Assembly (NCBI GenBank): GCA_964617335.1
Contig: CAZTXG010000016.1
Coordinates: 1 to 36,136, forward strand
From: UBA2658 sp964617335
Lineage (GTDB): Bacteria > Bacillota > Clostridia > Oscillospirales > Oscillospiraceae
DNA: 36,136 nucleotides
Direction: 5' to 3'
The translations under genes and the position numbers were made by a program. Positions 6,676-15,419 of this stretch are shown here, piece by piece (position 1 is the first letter of the stretch; every line of letters begins with the position of its first letter). The notes under the pieces are model-generated. The model was given only the letters and a program-made list of their open reading frames with translations, was not told the origin of the DNA and searched no databases.

Positions 6676-9324
6676 ATGCCACAAGCTAAAAAGCCGGCTG
6701 CCGGCAGCAAAACAAAAAGCACAGGATCTAAGACCAAGAAAAACACAAAGAATACAGCCGTCAAGCAGCAGCGTCCGGAAGGGAATCCTGCCTATATGGC
6801 AGCGGCAGCGATTTTATGTTTTTTCCTCGGTCTGTTTTGCTTTATCGGTTATTTTGATGTAGATGCCTGGTTTATTACATACCTTTGCTCTTTTATAAAA
6901 GGACTTATCGGCTGGGGATATTACATTTTTCCTCCCGCCCTTTTGATATGTGCCTGGCATATAGGCTTTTCCAGAGGCAGACCATATAAGTTCAAGGTGG
7001 TTTCGGCTTTGCTCTCTCCGCTTTTTCTCGGCGCCTTGTACCATCTTTTTTCCAAAAGCTCGGATTTGGAGCTTTCAAAAGAGCTTATTTCCGCCCTGTA
7101 TAAAAGCGGCACTGCTTTAGAAAGCGGAGGGCTTATCTCCGGACTCTTAGCTCTGGTTCTAAAGCCGGCTGTCAGCATATACGGGGCCTTTCCTGTGTTT
7201 TTCCTTGGGCTTATTTTCTTTTCCTTTAACAGCGTCGGGCTTACAATACCATATTTTGCAAACAAGTTTAGGGAAAAAAGACTGGCCAATCGTGAAGCAA
7301 GCTATGAAAAGCCCTCAAGCTCAGGAGCTGGGGCAAAGGCCCAGACAAACGTCAGACAGCAGGCTGCCCCGCCGGCAGCAGCCCCTCGCAGAAGCAAGGC
7401 CATAGACATTCCCATGGATGACGTGAATGAGCCTGATGATAAATATGTTGAGGAAAGAGTTGGCTTTTTCAACATCCGCCCAAGGGTGAAAACACCAGAC
7501 CAGCTTCTTTCCCAGACCTCAAAAAAACAGGCGGACGAGCCTTTGCCAAAGGCAAATTCACCTACGGGAACAGAGAGGGTGAAGCCCCTTTCCATAGAGG
7601 AGGCCGCCGCTGTTGCAGGGGTTGCAAACACCCTTACATCCCAGATTTCCAGTGAGCCTGAAAGTTCGGAATCTGAGGTTTCGCAAAAAACTTCCATGGA
7701 TTTACCAACTAAGAAAATCACCGGCGAGGAAGCCCGGGCGGAAGCTGTGGAAATCACAAAGACAATTGAAAAAGCCATGGAAAGTAAAGGGGAGGATTAT
7801 CGCTATCCGCCCGTCTCCATGCTTAAAGCCGGCGGCAAAAACACTGTTGACGGCAGGCAGGAAATTGCCCTCAACCGTGAGCGGCTGGAATCAACCATAC
7901 GCAGCTTTGGGGTTGATGCCTCAATAACCAGTGTCACCCGCGGGCCAACAGTTACCCGCTATGACCTTGAGCTTGAGCAGGGAGTAAAGCTTTCAAAGCT
8001 TACAAACCTTACAGGGGACCTTGCCTTATCTTTAGGAGTGAGCAGCGTTCGCATTGCCCCTATTCCTGATAAAATATCAACAGTGGGAGTTGAGGTGCCA
8101 AACAAAATAGTGAGCACCGTATACCTCCACGACATTATTGACTCACCTGCCTTTAAATCCGCAGCCTCTAAGCTTAGCTTTGCCATAGGCGAGGATATAA
8201 GCGGCAAGGCCATAGTGGGAAATATTGCAAAGCTTCCCCATTTACTTATTGCGGGGACAACCGGCTCGGGTAAGTCAGTTTGTATGAACAGCCTTATTTT
8301 GAGCATCATTTATAAAGCCGCGCCGGACGAAGTGAAGTTTATAATGATAGACCCCAAAATGGTGGAGCTTGGCATTTATAACGGCATACCCCATCTTTTT
8401 GTTCCGGTGGTTACCGACCCCAAAAAAGCGGCAGGAGCCTTGCAGTGGGCGGTTGTTGAGATGCTAAAGCGCTACCGCCTGTTTTCCGAGGTTGGGGTGA
8501 GGGACCTTTCCGGCTATAACAGCTATCAAAAAACCATAGGTGAAAAAACCCTGCCAAGGGTTATCATTGTAATTGACGAATTGGCAGACCTTATGCTTGT
8601 TGCCTCAAAAGAGGTTGAAGAAAGCATTTGCCGTGTGGCCCAGATGGGCAGAGCCTCGGGAATGCACCTTGTAATAGCAACCCAGCGCCCCTCGGCTGAC
8701 GTTATAACAGGGCTTATGAAGGCAAATATCCCCTCAAGGATTGCCTTCGCCGTTTCTTCCGCCATGGAAAGCCGCATAATTTTAGACAGCTCCGGCGCTG
8801 AAAAGCTTATTGGCGCAGGGGATATGCTGTATTCTCCCTTAGGTGTGGGAAAACCCATACGGGTTCAGGGTGCCTTTGTTTCTGACGGGGAGCGGGAAGC
8901 TGTTATAAACTTCGTGAAAGAAGGGGCGAATGTAGAATACAGCGAAGAAATTTTAGAGCAGATTGAAAAGGCCTCGGAAGATAAAAATCAGGCTTCCGCC
9001 GGCAACTCTGACCAGCCGGACTCTGCTTCGGATTATGACGAACTTTTACCCCAGGCAGTTGAGGTTATATTTGAAACAAAGCAGGCCTCAGTTTCAATGC
9101 TCCAGCGCAGGCTTAAGCTTGGCTATGCAAGGGCTGCCCGCATTGTTGACCAGATGGAAGAAATCGGTGTTGTGGGCCCCTTTGAAGGCTCAAAACCTAG
9201 GCAGGTTCTCATAACAAAGCAGCAATGGCATGAGATGCAGGGGACAGCCCTTGATGAAAATGACTCTGATGAGCTAAGTTTTTCCGAATATGAGGACGAG
9301 CCCATAGACGAATGGAAGGAATAG
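6676..9324 (+). CDS. ftsK: FtsK/SpoIIIE DNA translocase
   Basis: A hexameric motor that pumps chromosomal DNA across the division or sporulation septum. The 882-aa protein has a Lys-rich start, about four to five membrane spans (residues ~40-200), and a Pro/Ser/Glu-rich linker (~210-370). Then comes the alpha-beta motor: Walker A GTTGSGKS at 527-534, Walker B VIIVIDELADLML near 630-645, and the RVAQMGRASGMHLVIATQRPS stretch. The C-terminal gamma winged helix (ELLPQAVEVIF to the Arg-rich recognition helix, ~790-855) reads polar KOPS/SRS sequences. In Clostridia the same architecture serves as FtsK or SpoIIIE, so the sporulation role is not decided here. It lies between uppP and mrnC. Confidence 0.95.
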   Translation: MPQAKKPAAGSKTKSTGSKTKKNTKNTAVKQQRPEGNPAYMAAAAILCFFLGLFCFIGYFDVDAWFITYLCSFIKGLIGWGYYIFPPALLICAWHIGFSRGRPYKFKVVSALLSPLFLGALYHLFSKSSDLELSKELISALYKSGTALESGGLISGLLALVLKPAVSIYGAFPVFFLGLIFFSFNSVGLTIPYFANKFREKRLANREASYEKPSSSGAGAKAQTNVRQQAAPPAAAPRRSKAIDIPMDDVNEPDDKYVEERVGFFNIRPRVKTPDQLLSQTSKKQADEPLPKANSPTGTERVKPLSIEEAAAVAGVANTLTSQISSEPESSESEVSQKTSMDLPTKKITGEEARAEAVEITKTIEKAMESKGEDYRYPPVSMLKAGGKNTVDGRQEIALNRERLESTIRSFGVDASITSVTRGPTVTRYDLELEQGVKLSKLTNLTGDLALSLGVSSVRIAPIPDKISTVGVEVPNKIVSTVYLHDIIDSPAFKSAASKLSFAIGEDISGKAIVGNIAKLPHLLIAGTTGSGKSVCMNSLILSIIYKAAPDEVKFIMIDPKMVELGIYNGIPHLFVPVVTDPKKAAGALQWAVVEMLKRYRLFSEVGVRDLSGYNSYQKTIGEKTLPRVIIVIDELADLMLVASKEVEESICRVAQMGRASGMHLVIATQRPSADVITGLMKANIPSRIAFAVSSAMESRIILDSSGAEKLIGAGDMLYSPLGVGKPIRVQGAFVSDGEREAVINFVKEGANVEYSEEILEQIEKASEDKNQASAGNSDQPDSASDYDELLPQAVEVIFETKQASVSMLQRRLKLGYARAARIVDQMEEIGVVGPFEGSKPRQVLITKQQWHEMQGTALDENDSDELSFSEYEDEPIDEWKE

Positions 9325-9385
9325 GCCGCTTACAAGAGCTTTTGACTTGGAAAAAGTCTTGGATAGCTCTAAAAGCGGAGGTATA

Positions 9386-9787
9386 ATGAGAGATTATTTT
9401 TTAGGCAATCTTACAGATACAAAGCTTCACAGTATAAGCACCCTTGCCTTGGCTCATGTGGGTGATGCCGTTTACGACCTTCTTGTGCGTGTCTGGCTTT
9501 GCGGTGAAGGCAGCAAAACCTCTAAGGGCCTTCACGCCGAAACTGTAAAAAACGTCTGCGCCAAGGCTCAGGCGGCAGCGGTGACACGGATAGCCCATAA
9601 GCTAAACGAGGAAGAAACGGCAGTTTTTAAAAGGGGGCGGAACGCAAAGGTTAATTCCGTGCCTAAAAATGCGTCGGTTTCCGACTATCACGCAGCAACC
9701 GGCTTGGAGACGCTTTTCGGCTACCTTTACCTTAAAGGCGATACCGAAAGGATAAACGAGCTGTTCGGACTAATTGTGGAGGATTAA
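9386..9787 (+). CDS. mrnC: Mini-ribonuclease III (MrnC)
   Basis: A stand-alone RNase III catalytic domain without a dsRNA-binding domain; in Bacillus it matures the 23S rRNA ends. The 133-aa protein carries the shortened RNase III signature LAHVGDAVYDLLVRVWL (residues ~20-36, catalytic acidic cluster). It continues with KTSKGLHAETVKNVCAKAQA and ends with YHAATGLETLFGYLYLKGD, the second acidic motif. GGAGG at 9375-9379 selects ATG 9386 rather than the in-frame ATG at 9347. Only 2 nt separate its stop from the rqcH start, so translation is probably coupled. Confidence 0.94.
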   Translation: MRDYFLGNLTDTKLHSISTLALAHVGDAVYDLLVRVWLCGEGSKTSKGLHAETVKNVCAKAQAAAVTRIAHKLNEEETAVFKRGRNAKVNSVPKNASVSDYHAATGLETLFGYLYLKGDTERINELFGLIVED

Positions 9788-9789
9788 TA

Positions 9790-11553
9790 ATGCCCCTTGA
9801 CGCAATTACAATAAATGCTTTGGCGGCAGAGCTTTCAGGCCCTCTCACCGGAGCTAAAATTGACAAGGTTCAGCAGCCGGAAAGGGACATCATTATTTTA
9901 TCCCTTAGGGCAAAGGGCCAAAATATAAAGCTGCTTTTGTCCTCGGGCACAGGCACGGCAAGGGTTCATATATCAAGCCAGCATTACGAAAACCCCAAGA
10001 CGGCGCCCATGTTTTGTATGCTTTTAAGAAAACATATAATCGGCGCCAGAATAAGCCGCATAAGCCAGCCGGAAATGGAAAGGCTTTTGTGCTTTGAGCT
10101 TCTCACCTTAGATGAAATGGGTGTTGAAACGAAAAAGAGCCTTATTGTGGAAATGATGGGGCGCAACTCCAATATAATTTTGACCGGCCCTGAGGGTCAT
10201 ATAATTGACTGTCTGCGTCGTGTTGACGGGGATATGTCAAGGCTGCGCCTTGTTATGCCGGGGCTTATATACAGGCTTCCTCCAAAACAAGAAAAGGCAG
10301 ATTTTTTCTGCATTAACAGTGAAGAAAGACAAAGACTTTGGAACGGGGCCGAGGGTGATAAGCTTCCAGATAAATGGCTGCTGGAGAGTTTTTCCGGGCT
10401 TTCGCCCCTTATCTGCAGTGAGCTTTCCTTTTTGGCTTTTGACGAGGTTTCAAAGTCTGTCAGCAGGCTTTCCCAAGAGGAAAGACAGGCTTTTTCCGAG
10501 GAGATGGAAGCTCTTTCTAAAAGGGTGGAGCAGAAAAACTTTACACCCACCATGCTTTTTCAGGATGAAAAGCCCTATGACTTTTCCTTCATGCCTATTT
10601 TTCAATATGAGATGGCAATGGAAAGCAGGGAATACCCTGACTTTTCCACTTTGCTGGAGGAATTTTATACCCGCCGTGCAAAAAGGGAGCTTATGCAAAG
10701 AAAATCCCATTCCCTGCACAAAAAGGTTAAAAACGCCTACCAGCGCAGCTCAAGAAAGCTTGAGGCTCGGCGGCAGGAGCTTGCCGAAACTGAAGGCAGA
10801 GACGAAAAAAAGCTTTACGGTGAGCTTATAACCGCCAATATCTACAGAATAAAAAAGGGTGACAGGGTTCTTATCGCCGACAACTATTACAGCGACGAGG
10901 GAGAAAAAGTTGAAATACCTCTTGACCCCTTGAAAACCCCTCAGCAGAACGCTGCAAAATACTTTAGAGATTATAATAAGGCCAAAACCGCCAGAGAATA
11001 TCTGGGTGACCTTATCATAAAAGGGGAGATGGAAAAGGCCTATCTCTCCAGCGTTTTAGACACTATAGAAAGGGCGGAAAGTCAAGGGGAGCTTACGGAA
11101 ATCCGCCATGAGCTTATAAAAACAGGCTTTGTAAAAAAACAGAAGCAGTCCAAACCTGAAAAAATCCGTGAAACACCTTTTTTAAAGTTTATTTCCAGCT
11201 CGGGTATGCCCATTTATGTGGGGCGCAACAACACGCAAAACGACCAGCTAACCCTTAAAACGGCAAGGCGCTCTGATGTTTGGCTCCATGTGCGGGACGT
11301 TCAGGGCAGCCATGTGGTCATCTCCTGCGGAGGAAAAGACCCAGATGAGCAGACGATTTTTGAAGCGGCCACCCTGACAGCGTATTTTTCTCAGGCCAGA
11401 AACGCCGGCAAAACCGCCGTGGACTACACTCAAATTTGTCATGTGAAAAAACCATCCGGCTCTATGCCGGGTATGGTTATATACACAGACAGCAAAACTA
11501 TAATCGTAGAAGCGGACGAAAAGCTTGTTCAAAGCCTTAAAACAGATAAATAA
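9790..11553 (+). CDS. rqcH: RqcH (NFACT family), ribosome-associated quality control factor
   Basis: The bacterial Rqc2/NEMF homologue. It binds stalled 50S subunits, recruits tRNA-Ala and adds C-terminal alanine tails that mark nascent chains for degradation. The family was earlier annotated as a fibronectin-binding protein. The 587-aa length is typical. An NFACT-N domain starts at MPLDAITINALAAELS, with LLLSSGTGTARVHIS and KPLIVEMMGRNSNI-like stretches. A long charged coiled-coil middle follows (residues ~300-440). The C-terminal NFACT-R domain shows IYVGRNNTQND, DVWLHVRDVQGSHVVI and CHVKKPSGSMPGMVIY. The ribosome binding site is inside the mrnC end. A strong bidirectional terminator follows directly. 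Confidence 0.94.
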   Translation: MPLDAITINALAAELSGPLTGAKIDKVQQPERDIIILSLRAKGQNIKLLLSSGTGTARVHISSQHYENPKTAPMFCMLLRKHIIGARISRISQPEMERLLCFELLTLDEMGVETKKSLIVEMMGRNSNIILTGPEGHIIDCLRRVDGDMSRLRLVMPGLIYRLPPKQEKADFFCINSEERQRLWNGAEGDKLPDKWLLESFSGLSPLICSELSFLAFDEVSKSVSRLSQEERQAFSEEMEALSKRVEQKNFTPTMLFQDEKPYDFSFMPIFQYEMAMESREYPDFSTLLEEFYTRRAKRELMQRKSHSLHKKVKNAYQRSSRKLEARRQELAETEGRDEKKLYGELITANIYRIKKGDRVLIADNYYSDEGEKVEIPLDPLKTPQQNAAKYFRDYNKAKTAREYLGDLIIKGEMEKAYLSSVLDTIERAESQGELTEIRHELIKTGFVKKQKQSKPEKIRETPFLKFISSSGMPIYVGRNNTQNDQLTLKTARRSDVWLHVRDVQGSHVVISCGGKDPDEQTIFEAATLTAYFSQARNAGKTAVDYTQICHVKKPSGSMPGMVIYTDSKTIIVEADEKLVQSLKTDK

Positions 11554-11593
11554 AAGCTCTTGCCGAAGGAATATACCTCGGCAAGAGCTTTTT
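11553..11593. terminator. Bidirectional intrinsic terminator between rqcH and the SLH gene
   Basis: A 14-bp perfect stem (11553-11566 with 11578-11591, 11-nt loop) is flanked by A- and T-runs, so it can end transcripts from both sides. The genes converge here. Confidence 0.9.
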
Positions 11594-11607
11594 AAAATTA
11601 CAGCTTT

Positions 11608-12519
11608 TTAACGGCTTTCCAAAACAGCCATGGCATTTAAAAGAAGCTTTGCGCAGTCTGCCCTTGTGAGCTGCTGCTCCTCGTTATATTCTGAGATGCG
11701 GCAGGCGCTAAGGTTTGCACAGGCCTGCATAGACCATACGGGAATGCTGCTGTCATAGCCTGAAACACGCACGTCGCTTAGACCTATAGCACGATTTAGA
11801 ATAACCGCCGCTTCGGGATAGCTGATGTTATTTTCTCCGCTGAAAACAGCTGTGCGGCTGCCGTCGGTATAGCCGCTGATTATGCCTGTTAAAAGGGCTG
11901 TGGAAACGTAGGGCTTCAGATACATGGGAATGTCCTCATCATCACCGAAGCCTGTGGTTATGACACCGGATAAAATATCTATATCGGACAGCTTCATACA
12001 CATGGCCAGAAATTCACTTCTGGAAACCTTTGCCTCGGGCCTGAAAACATACTGACCCCCCAGCTGCTCGCCGATAAAAATGCCCTTTTCAGCCAGGGCA
12101 ACAGCTGCGGCCCCCGCTCCGTTTCCATCCATGTCGGAGTAGTTTATGCTTTTGGTCTGCTTTTCAATTTTAATAATAACCGTGGCTTCGGAGGATGAAT
12201 TTCCCTTTACATCCATAGCCTTATAGCCAAAGTAGTCTTTGCCTCTTTTTCCCTCGTTAGGAGTGTAGATAAAGCTTCCGTTATCACCTAAGATAAGCTC
12301 ACCTTTTGTGGGCTTTGTTGTAATCTTAAAGGAAACGGCCTGTCCCTCCGGATGGGTGGCCTTTAAAAGACCCTCCACCGAAACACCACGATAGGTGCTG
12401 ATTTCAAGATTTTCCGCTATTGGAGCGCAGCTTTCGCTGTTTGCCCCCGCGCTTAAAAAACCTAAAGACAGCGTAAGAATAAGGGCGAAAGCCCCAAGAG
12501 CCATGATTTTACTTTTCAT
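11608..12519 (-). CDS. Secreted S-layer homology (SLH) protein with a cadherin-like/Big domain
   Basis: An exported wall-associated protein of 303 aa. Residues 1-26 are a signal peptide (MKSK, hydrophobic core, cleavage near AGANS). Residues ~35-115 form one Ig-like domain of the tandem-cadherin/Big_9 type, with ATHPEGQAVSFKI, GSFIYTPNEGKRGKDYFGYKAMD and EATVIIKI. Three degenerate SLH repeats follow: SDMDGNG...SRSEFLAMCMKL, FGDDEDIPMYLKPYV...AAVILNRAIG and YDSSIPVW...TRADCAKLLLNAM. SLH domains usually bind pyruvylated secondary wall polymer. GGAGG lies before the ATG. The upstream region holds an 8-bp inverted repeat, GAGCTTTG (12562-12569) with CAAAGCTC (12583-12590). The specific function is unknown. 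Confidence 0.88.
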   Translation of the reverse strand: MKSKIMALGAFALILTLSLGFLSAGANSESCAPIAENLEISTYRGVSVEGLLKATHPEGQAVSFKITTKPTKGELILGDNGSFIYTPNEGKRGKDYFGYKAMDVKGNSSSEATVIIKIEKQTKSINYSDMDGNGAGAAAVALAEKGIFIGEQLGGQYVFRPEAKVSRSEFLAMCMKLSDIDILSGVITTGFGDDEDIPMYLKPYVSTALLTGIISGYTDGSRTAVFSGENNISYPEAAVILNRAIGLSDVRVSGYDSSIPVWSMQACANLSACRISEYNEEQQLTRADCAKLLLNAMAVLESR

Positions 12520-12616
12520 ATGTGGATACCTCCATGCACATAGTGCTTATAATAAAGCAAAGAGCTTTGGCATTATTTTGCACAAAGCTCAGGTCATTTA
12601 TTCCATTTAGTCATAT

Positions 12617-12670
12617 AAAAATTAAAAGCTCAAGCCACAAAATCCGCTGCGGCTTGAACTTTTAATTTTT
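12617..12670 (-). terminator. Intrinsic terminator of the Cys-rich protein gene
   Basis: On the minus strand AAAAATTAAAAGTTCAAGCC pairs across a 14-nt loop with GGCTTGAGCTTTTAATTTTT (about 19 bp, one mismatch) and runs into T-rich sequence. It lies 6 nt after the stop codon. Confidence 0.88.
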
Positions 12671-12675
12671 GACTG

Positions 12676-13476
12676 CTAGTTTTCGGTGACGCAGGCTTCC
12701 TGTCCGCACTTTTCGGGACTACCCTTTGGCGGGAAAAAGTCATCCATAGGGAAGGGAATATGGCTAAAGAGAGTGCAGGGGTCTTCCTCAACGCAAACAC
12801 ATTCCTTTGTAGGTACGCAGTAGTCGTAGGCGGGCATAAGAAGCTGTGTATCTCTTTCAAGGCTGATTATAGAAAACTGACCCAAGGTTGCGTAAAGCTG
12901 CTTTCCGGAGTGTGAACTGACTATATCCCCGCTAAAGCATTTTGCTATGGCGCAGGGAATGTCACACAAATCTCTGTCAGAGCAGTAGGGTTTGCAGCGA
13001 TTTACGATTTTCATTGAAAGCACAAGGGGATCCACCGCCTCCACAACGGCTGTGGGCAGGCTTGAGTAGTTTCTTTCACTGGAGTATACGTCATTGGAAG
13101 TAAATATCTTTGAGGTACCCTCACTTCCGTAAAGGACAACGCGCTTTTCAAATACGCAAAGCCCTGTAACCTTCGCCTCGCCGGGGAAGGCCTCGCCCGT
13201 CACCTTATAAAAATATGTGACATCTACTGTATAGCAGCCTCTATTAAAGTTTATCTCCTCAACGTCTACATCCGCGAAAAGAAGCTTCGCGGAGCGTGGT
13301 CTGACGCTTACTGAAGCGTCGATAATAGATTGCGAGCCCTCGGTGCAATATACCCGAAGGTCCTCGACACAGTCTTTGTCACGGCAGCTGTCAAACACCT
13401 TGTTGGTGTGTACGCAGACCGCTTCACGAATGCAGTCAAGGTTTGCAATCGGTCCGGGAACTTTCTTTTCTGTCAT
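12676..13476 (-). CDS. Cys-rich conserved clostridial protein of unknown function
   Basis: A 266-aa protein with about 19 cysteines, no signal peptide and no membrane span. It starts MTEKKVPGPIANLDCIREAV and goes on with VCVHTNKVFDSCRDKDCVEDLRVY. Residues ~60-130 are beta-rich (DVDVEEINFNRGCYTVDVTY, FEKRVVLYGSEG). Then come two Cys clusters: NRCKPYCSDRDLCDIPCAIAKC (~180-200) and DYCVPTKECVCVEEDPC (~230-250). I have seen similar proteins in Clostridia as hypotheticals and cannot name a function. The Cys density and beta pattern would suit a spore-coat or disulfide/metal-bound protein, but that is inference. ATG at 13476 is chosen because AAAGGA lies about 12 nt upstream; the in-frame ATG at 13488 abuts that site. 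Confidence 0.75.
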   Translation of the reverse strand: MTEKKVPGPIANLDCIREAVCVHTNKVFDSCRDKDCVEDLRVYCTEGSQSIIDASVSVRPRSAKLLFADVDVEEINFNRGCYTVDVTYFYKVTGEAFPGEAKVTGLCVFEKRVVLYGSEGTSKIFTSNDVYSSERNYSSLPTAVVEAVDPLVLSMKIVNRCKPYCSDRDLCDIPCAIAKCFSGDIVSSHSGKQLYATLGQFSIISLERDTQLLMPAYDYCVPTKECVCVEEDPCTLFSHIPFPMDDFFPPKGSPEKCGQEACVTEN

Positions 13477-13552
13477 AGTTATGACCATTCCTTTCGCTTC
13501 ACTAATGCACAAGAAGGCTTAATAAATGCAAGCTCTCCTGTGTGCTGCTGGG

Positions 13553-13606
13553 CCGGCCCTAGGGGCCGGTGTTGGCTAAATTGGTCAGGCTTGGGTTTTT
13601 CCAAGC
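13553..13606 (-). other. Hairpins in the presumed 5' leader of the Cys-rich gene
   Basis: Two stem-loops lie between the gene and the divergent DUF4364 promoter. One is GC-rich with 7 bp (13553-13569, CCGGCCC/GGGGCCG). The other is GCTTGG/CCAAGC with a T-rich loop (13589-13606). I see no clear minus-strand promoter and no riboswitch family that I recognise. Confidence 0.4.
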
Positions 13607-13684
13607 TTATCAGCGGTAAAAATGGATATTGTGGGTCCTTCGTTATAGTCTATGCGATATGAGCTAATTTGTGATAACAATGAT

Positions 13685-13713
13685 TTGACGAATAGCCGAA
13701 AAGCTACTATAAT
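13685..13713 (+). promoter_or_regulatory. Sigma-A promoter of the DUF4364 gene
   Basis: TTGACG (13685-13690), 17-nt spacer, TATAAT (13708-13713). It lies about 46 bp upstream of the start codon. A TTGTGATAACAA partial palindrome ends just before the -35. Confidence 0.85.
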
Positions 13714-13759
13714 ATGGACACAGATTGCGTAAATCGTTCTTTCAGGGGAGGTGTGTCAT

Positions 13760-14281
13760 ATGGACAGGCACGGATTCATCCACGAAAAACTGGACATAAA
13801 AATCCTTATTCTCTTTGTTCTGCGCAGGCTGCCGGCTCCTGTGAGCATGGAGACACTTTTTGACCTCGTCCTTGTTGACGGGGGCTTTGATTATTTTGAA
13901 TTCACCCAATGCCTTACAGAGCTTGTAAATACAGAGCATATTATTAATGATGAAGAAGGTTATAGAATAAGCCCCAAAGGCACCGAACATGGAGACACAG
14001 TTGAAAGCAGCATACCTTATTCCGTCAGGAAAAAGGCGGAAAAGAAAGCGGAGCCTCTTATAAACAAAATGAAACGAGACTCTCTTATAGGCACAGAGTA
14101 CGAAACTTTGCCGGACGGAACCTGCAGAATTAACTTAAGCCTTTCGGACGGAGTGGGGGAAATTATCTCCCTTTCCCTTATAGGTCAGGGGCAGGAGCAG
14201 GCCAAAACCATAAAAAGTAATTTCCGCAAAGATGCCGAAGGCTATTACCTTAAAATAATCAAACTCTTAAGCGAAAAATAA
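13760..14281 (+). CDS. DUF4364 family protein
   Basis: A 173-aa protein of the clostridial DUF4364 family. It opens FIHEKLDIKILILFVLRRLP, then ETLFDLVLVDGGFDYFEFTQCLTELV, which reads as a winged-helix-like N-terminal half (~1-80). The C-terminal half is alpha/beta, with a central Lys/Glu-rich helix (~90-110). The family is usually listed as a putative transcriptional regulator, but no DNA target is known to me. GGGGAGG at 13745-13751 points to ATG 13760 rather than the GTG at 13751 inside that site. It precedes asnA by 59 bp on the same strand. No cysteine cluster or membrane segment is seen. Confidence 0.85.
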   Translation: MDRHGFIHEKLDIKILILFVLRRLPAPVSMETLFDLVLVDGGFDYFEFTQCLTELVNTEHIINDEEGYRISPKGTEHGDTVESSIPYSVRKKAEKKAEPLINKMKRDSLIGTEYETLPDGTCRINLSLSDGVGEIISLSLIGQGQEQAKTIKSNFRKDAEGYYLKIIKLLSEK

Positions 14282-14291
14282 AGCAGGGTCA

Positions 14292-14311
14292 GCGGCTTTT
14301 TAAAAAGCCGC
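14292..14311. repeat. Perfect 20-nt palindrome between DUF4364 and asnA
   Basis: GCGGCTTTTTAAAAAGCCGC is fully self-complementary. It lacks a following T tract on the plus strand, so it looks like a weak or processing hairpin rather than a full terminator. It may uncouple asnA from the upstream gene. Confidence 0.5.
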
Positions 14312-14340
14312 AGCTTATAAAAAACCAAGGGGAAACATAT

Positions 14341-15351
14341 ATGAAAACAAGCATACCTGAGGGCTATAAAAGCACTCTCGGCATTTACGACACTCAAAAG
14401 GCCATAAGCCTTTTAAAGCGCATTTTTGCGGATAAGCTGGCCGGCTCTTTAAACCTTTACAGGGTTTCTGCCCCGCTTTTTGTTGAGGAGCAAAGCGGGC
14501 TAAACGACGACTTAAACGGAGTTGAGCGCCCTGTTGCCTTTGACATTGCAGGAACGGACAGTATAGGTCAGGTGGTGCATTCCCTTGCCAAGTGGAAGCG
14601 CCTTGCCTTAAAGCGCTATGATTTTTATCCGGGCAAGGGCATCTATACCGACATGAATGCCATTAGGCGGGATGAGGACATGGATAACCTGCACTCAGTA
14701 TATGTTGACCAGTGGGATTGGGAGAAGGTTATAGAGGAAAAAGACAGAAACCTCGGCTACCTTAAAAAAACCGCCGAAGCCATAGTGAATGCCTTATGTG
14801 ATACTCAGGAAACCATGCTGTCTTTATACCCCCAGCTTGAGCCTTTTGGAAAACTAAATCGGAAGCTTGCCTTTATAAGTGCTCAGGAGCTTGAGGATAT
14901 GTACCCGAAGCTTTCTCCAAAGCAGAGGGAAGATGCCTTTACAAAAGAACATAAAACTGTTTTTATATCGGGCATCGGCGGAAACTTAAAATCAGGCAAG
15001 CCCCACGACGGTCGTGCTCCGGACTATGACGACTGGGACCTAAACGGAGATATACTGTTTTGGTTTGAGCCTTTAGGCTGTGCCATGGAAATTTCTTCAA
15101 TGGGCATAAGAGTCAGCCCCCAGTCTTTAGACAGGCAGCTTAAGCTATCCGGCTGTGATGACAGACGGGAGCTTATGTATCACAAAATGCTTCTTTCCGG
15201 CGAGCTTCCCCTTACCATTGGCGGAGGCATAGGCCAATCAAGGCTTACCATGCTTCTTTTAAATAAGGTTCATATTGGTGAGGTTCAGGCCTCTATTTGG
15301 GACGAGGAAACCATAACAGCCTGTGCCAAAGCAGGGCTTATGCTCCTTTAA
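14341..15351 (+). CDS. asnA: Aspartate-ammonia ligase (asparagine synthetase A)
   Basis: It makes asparagine from aspartate, ammonia and ATP, releasing AMP and PPi, in the cytosol. The 336-aa length and a class-II aminoacyl-tRNA-synthetase-like fold fit AsnA. Visible family stretches are SLNLYRVSAPLFV, SGLNDDLNGVERPV, the QVVHSLAKWKRLAL block, GKGIYTDMNAIRRDED, HSVYVDQWDWE and, near the C-terminus, GGGIGQSRLTMLLL (ATP-binding motif 3, Arg). AAGGGG precedes the ATG. A convergent bidirectional terminator closes the unit. Using free ammonia rather than glutamine suits an ammonia-rich anaerobic habitat such as gut or digester, which is inference. Confidence 0.96.
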   Translation: MKTSIPEGYKSTLGIYDTQKAISLLKRIFADKLAGSLNLYRVSAPLFVEEQSGLNDDLNGVERPVAFDIAGTDSIGQVVHSLAKWKRLALKRYDFYPGKGIYTDMNAIRRDEDMDNLHSVYVDQWDWEKVIEEKDRNLGYLKKTAEAIVNALCDTQETMLSLYPQLEPFGKLNRKLAFISAQELEDMYPKLSPKQREDAFTKEHKTVFISGIGGNLKSGKPHDGRAPDYDDWDLNGDILFWFEPLGCAMEISSMGIRVSPQSLDRQLKLSGCDDRRELMYHKMLLSGELPLTIGGGIGQSRLTMLLLNKVHIGEVQASIWDEETITACAKAGLMLL

Positions 15352-15373
15352 AAAAGACTGAAATAAACATAAA

Positions 15374-15405
15374 AAATCAGGACGGAAATTCCGCCCTGAT
15401 TTTTT
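15374..15405. terminator. Bidirectional terminator between asnA and the DUF3048 gene
   Basis: The stem AAATCAGG-CGG with CCG-CCTGATTT has one internal mismatch and a 5-nt loop. It has A-rich sequence on one side and T-rich sequence on the other, and the genes converge here. Confidence 0.85.
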
Positions 15406-15419
15406 CTTTTTATTGGGTT

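Noticed and set aside
10205..10831. Plus-strand 208-codon ORF inside rqcH
   Set aside because: It is an alternative frame within rqcH with low-complexity aromatic-rich content and no start signal.
13330..13662. Plus-strand 110-codon ORF near the Cys-rich gene
   Set aside because: It runs antisense to the N-terminal part of the Cys-rich gene, then through hairpins. No ribosome binding site and no recognisable motif.
14292..14311. Full terminator between DUF4364 and asnA
   Set aside because: The palindrome is perfect but no T tract follows, so I list it only as a palindrome.
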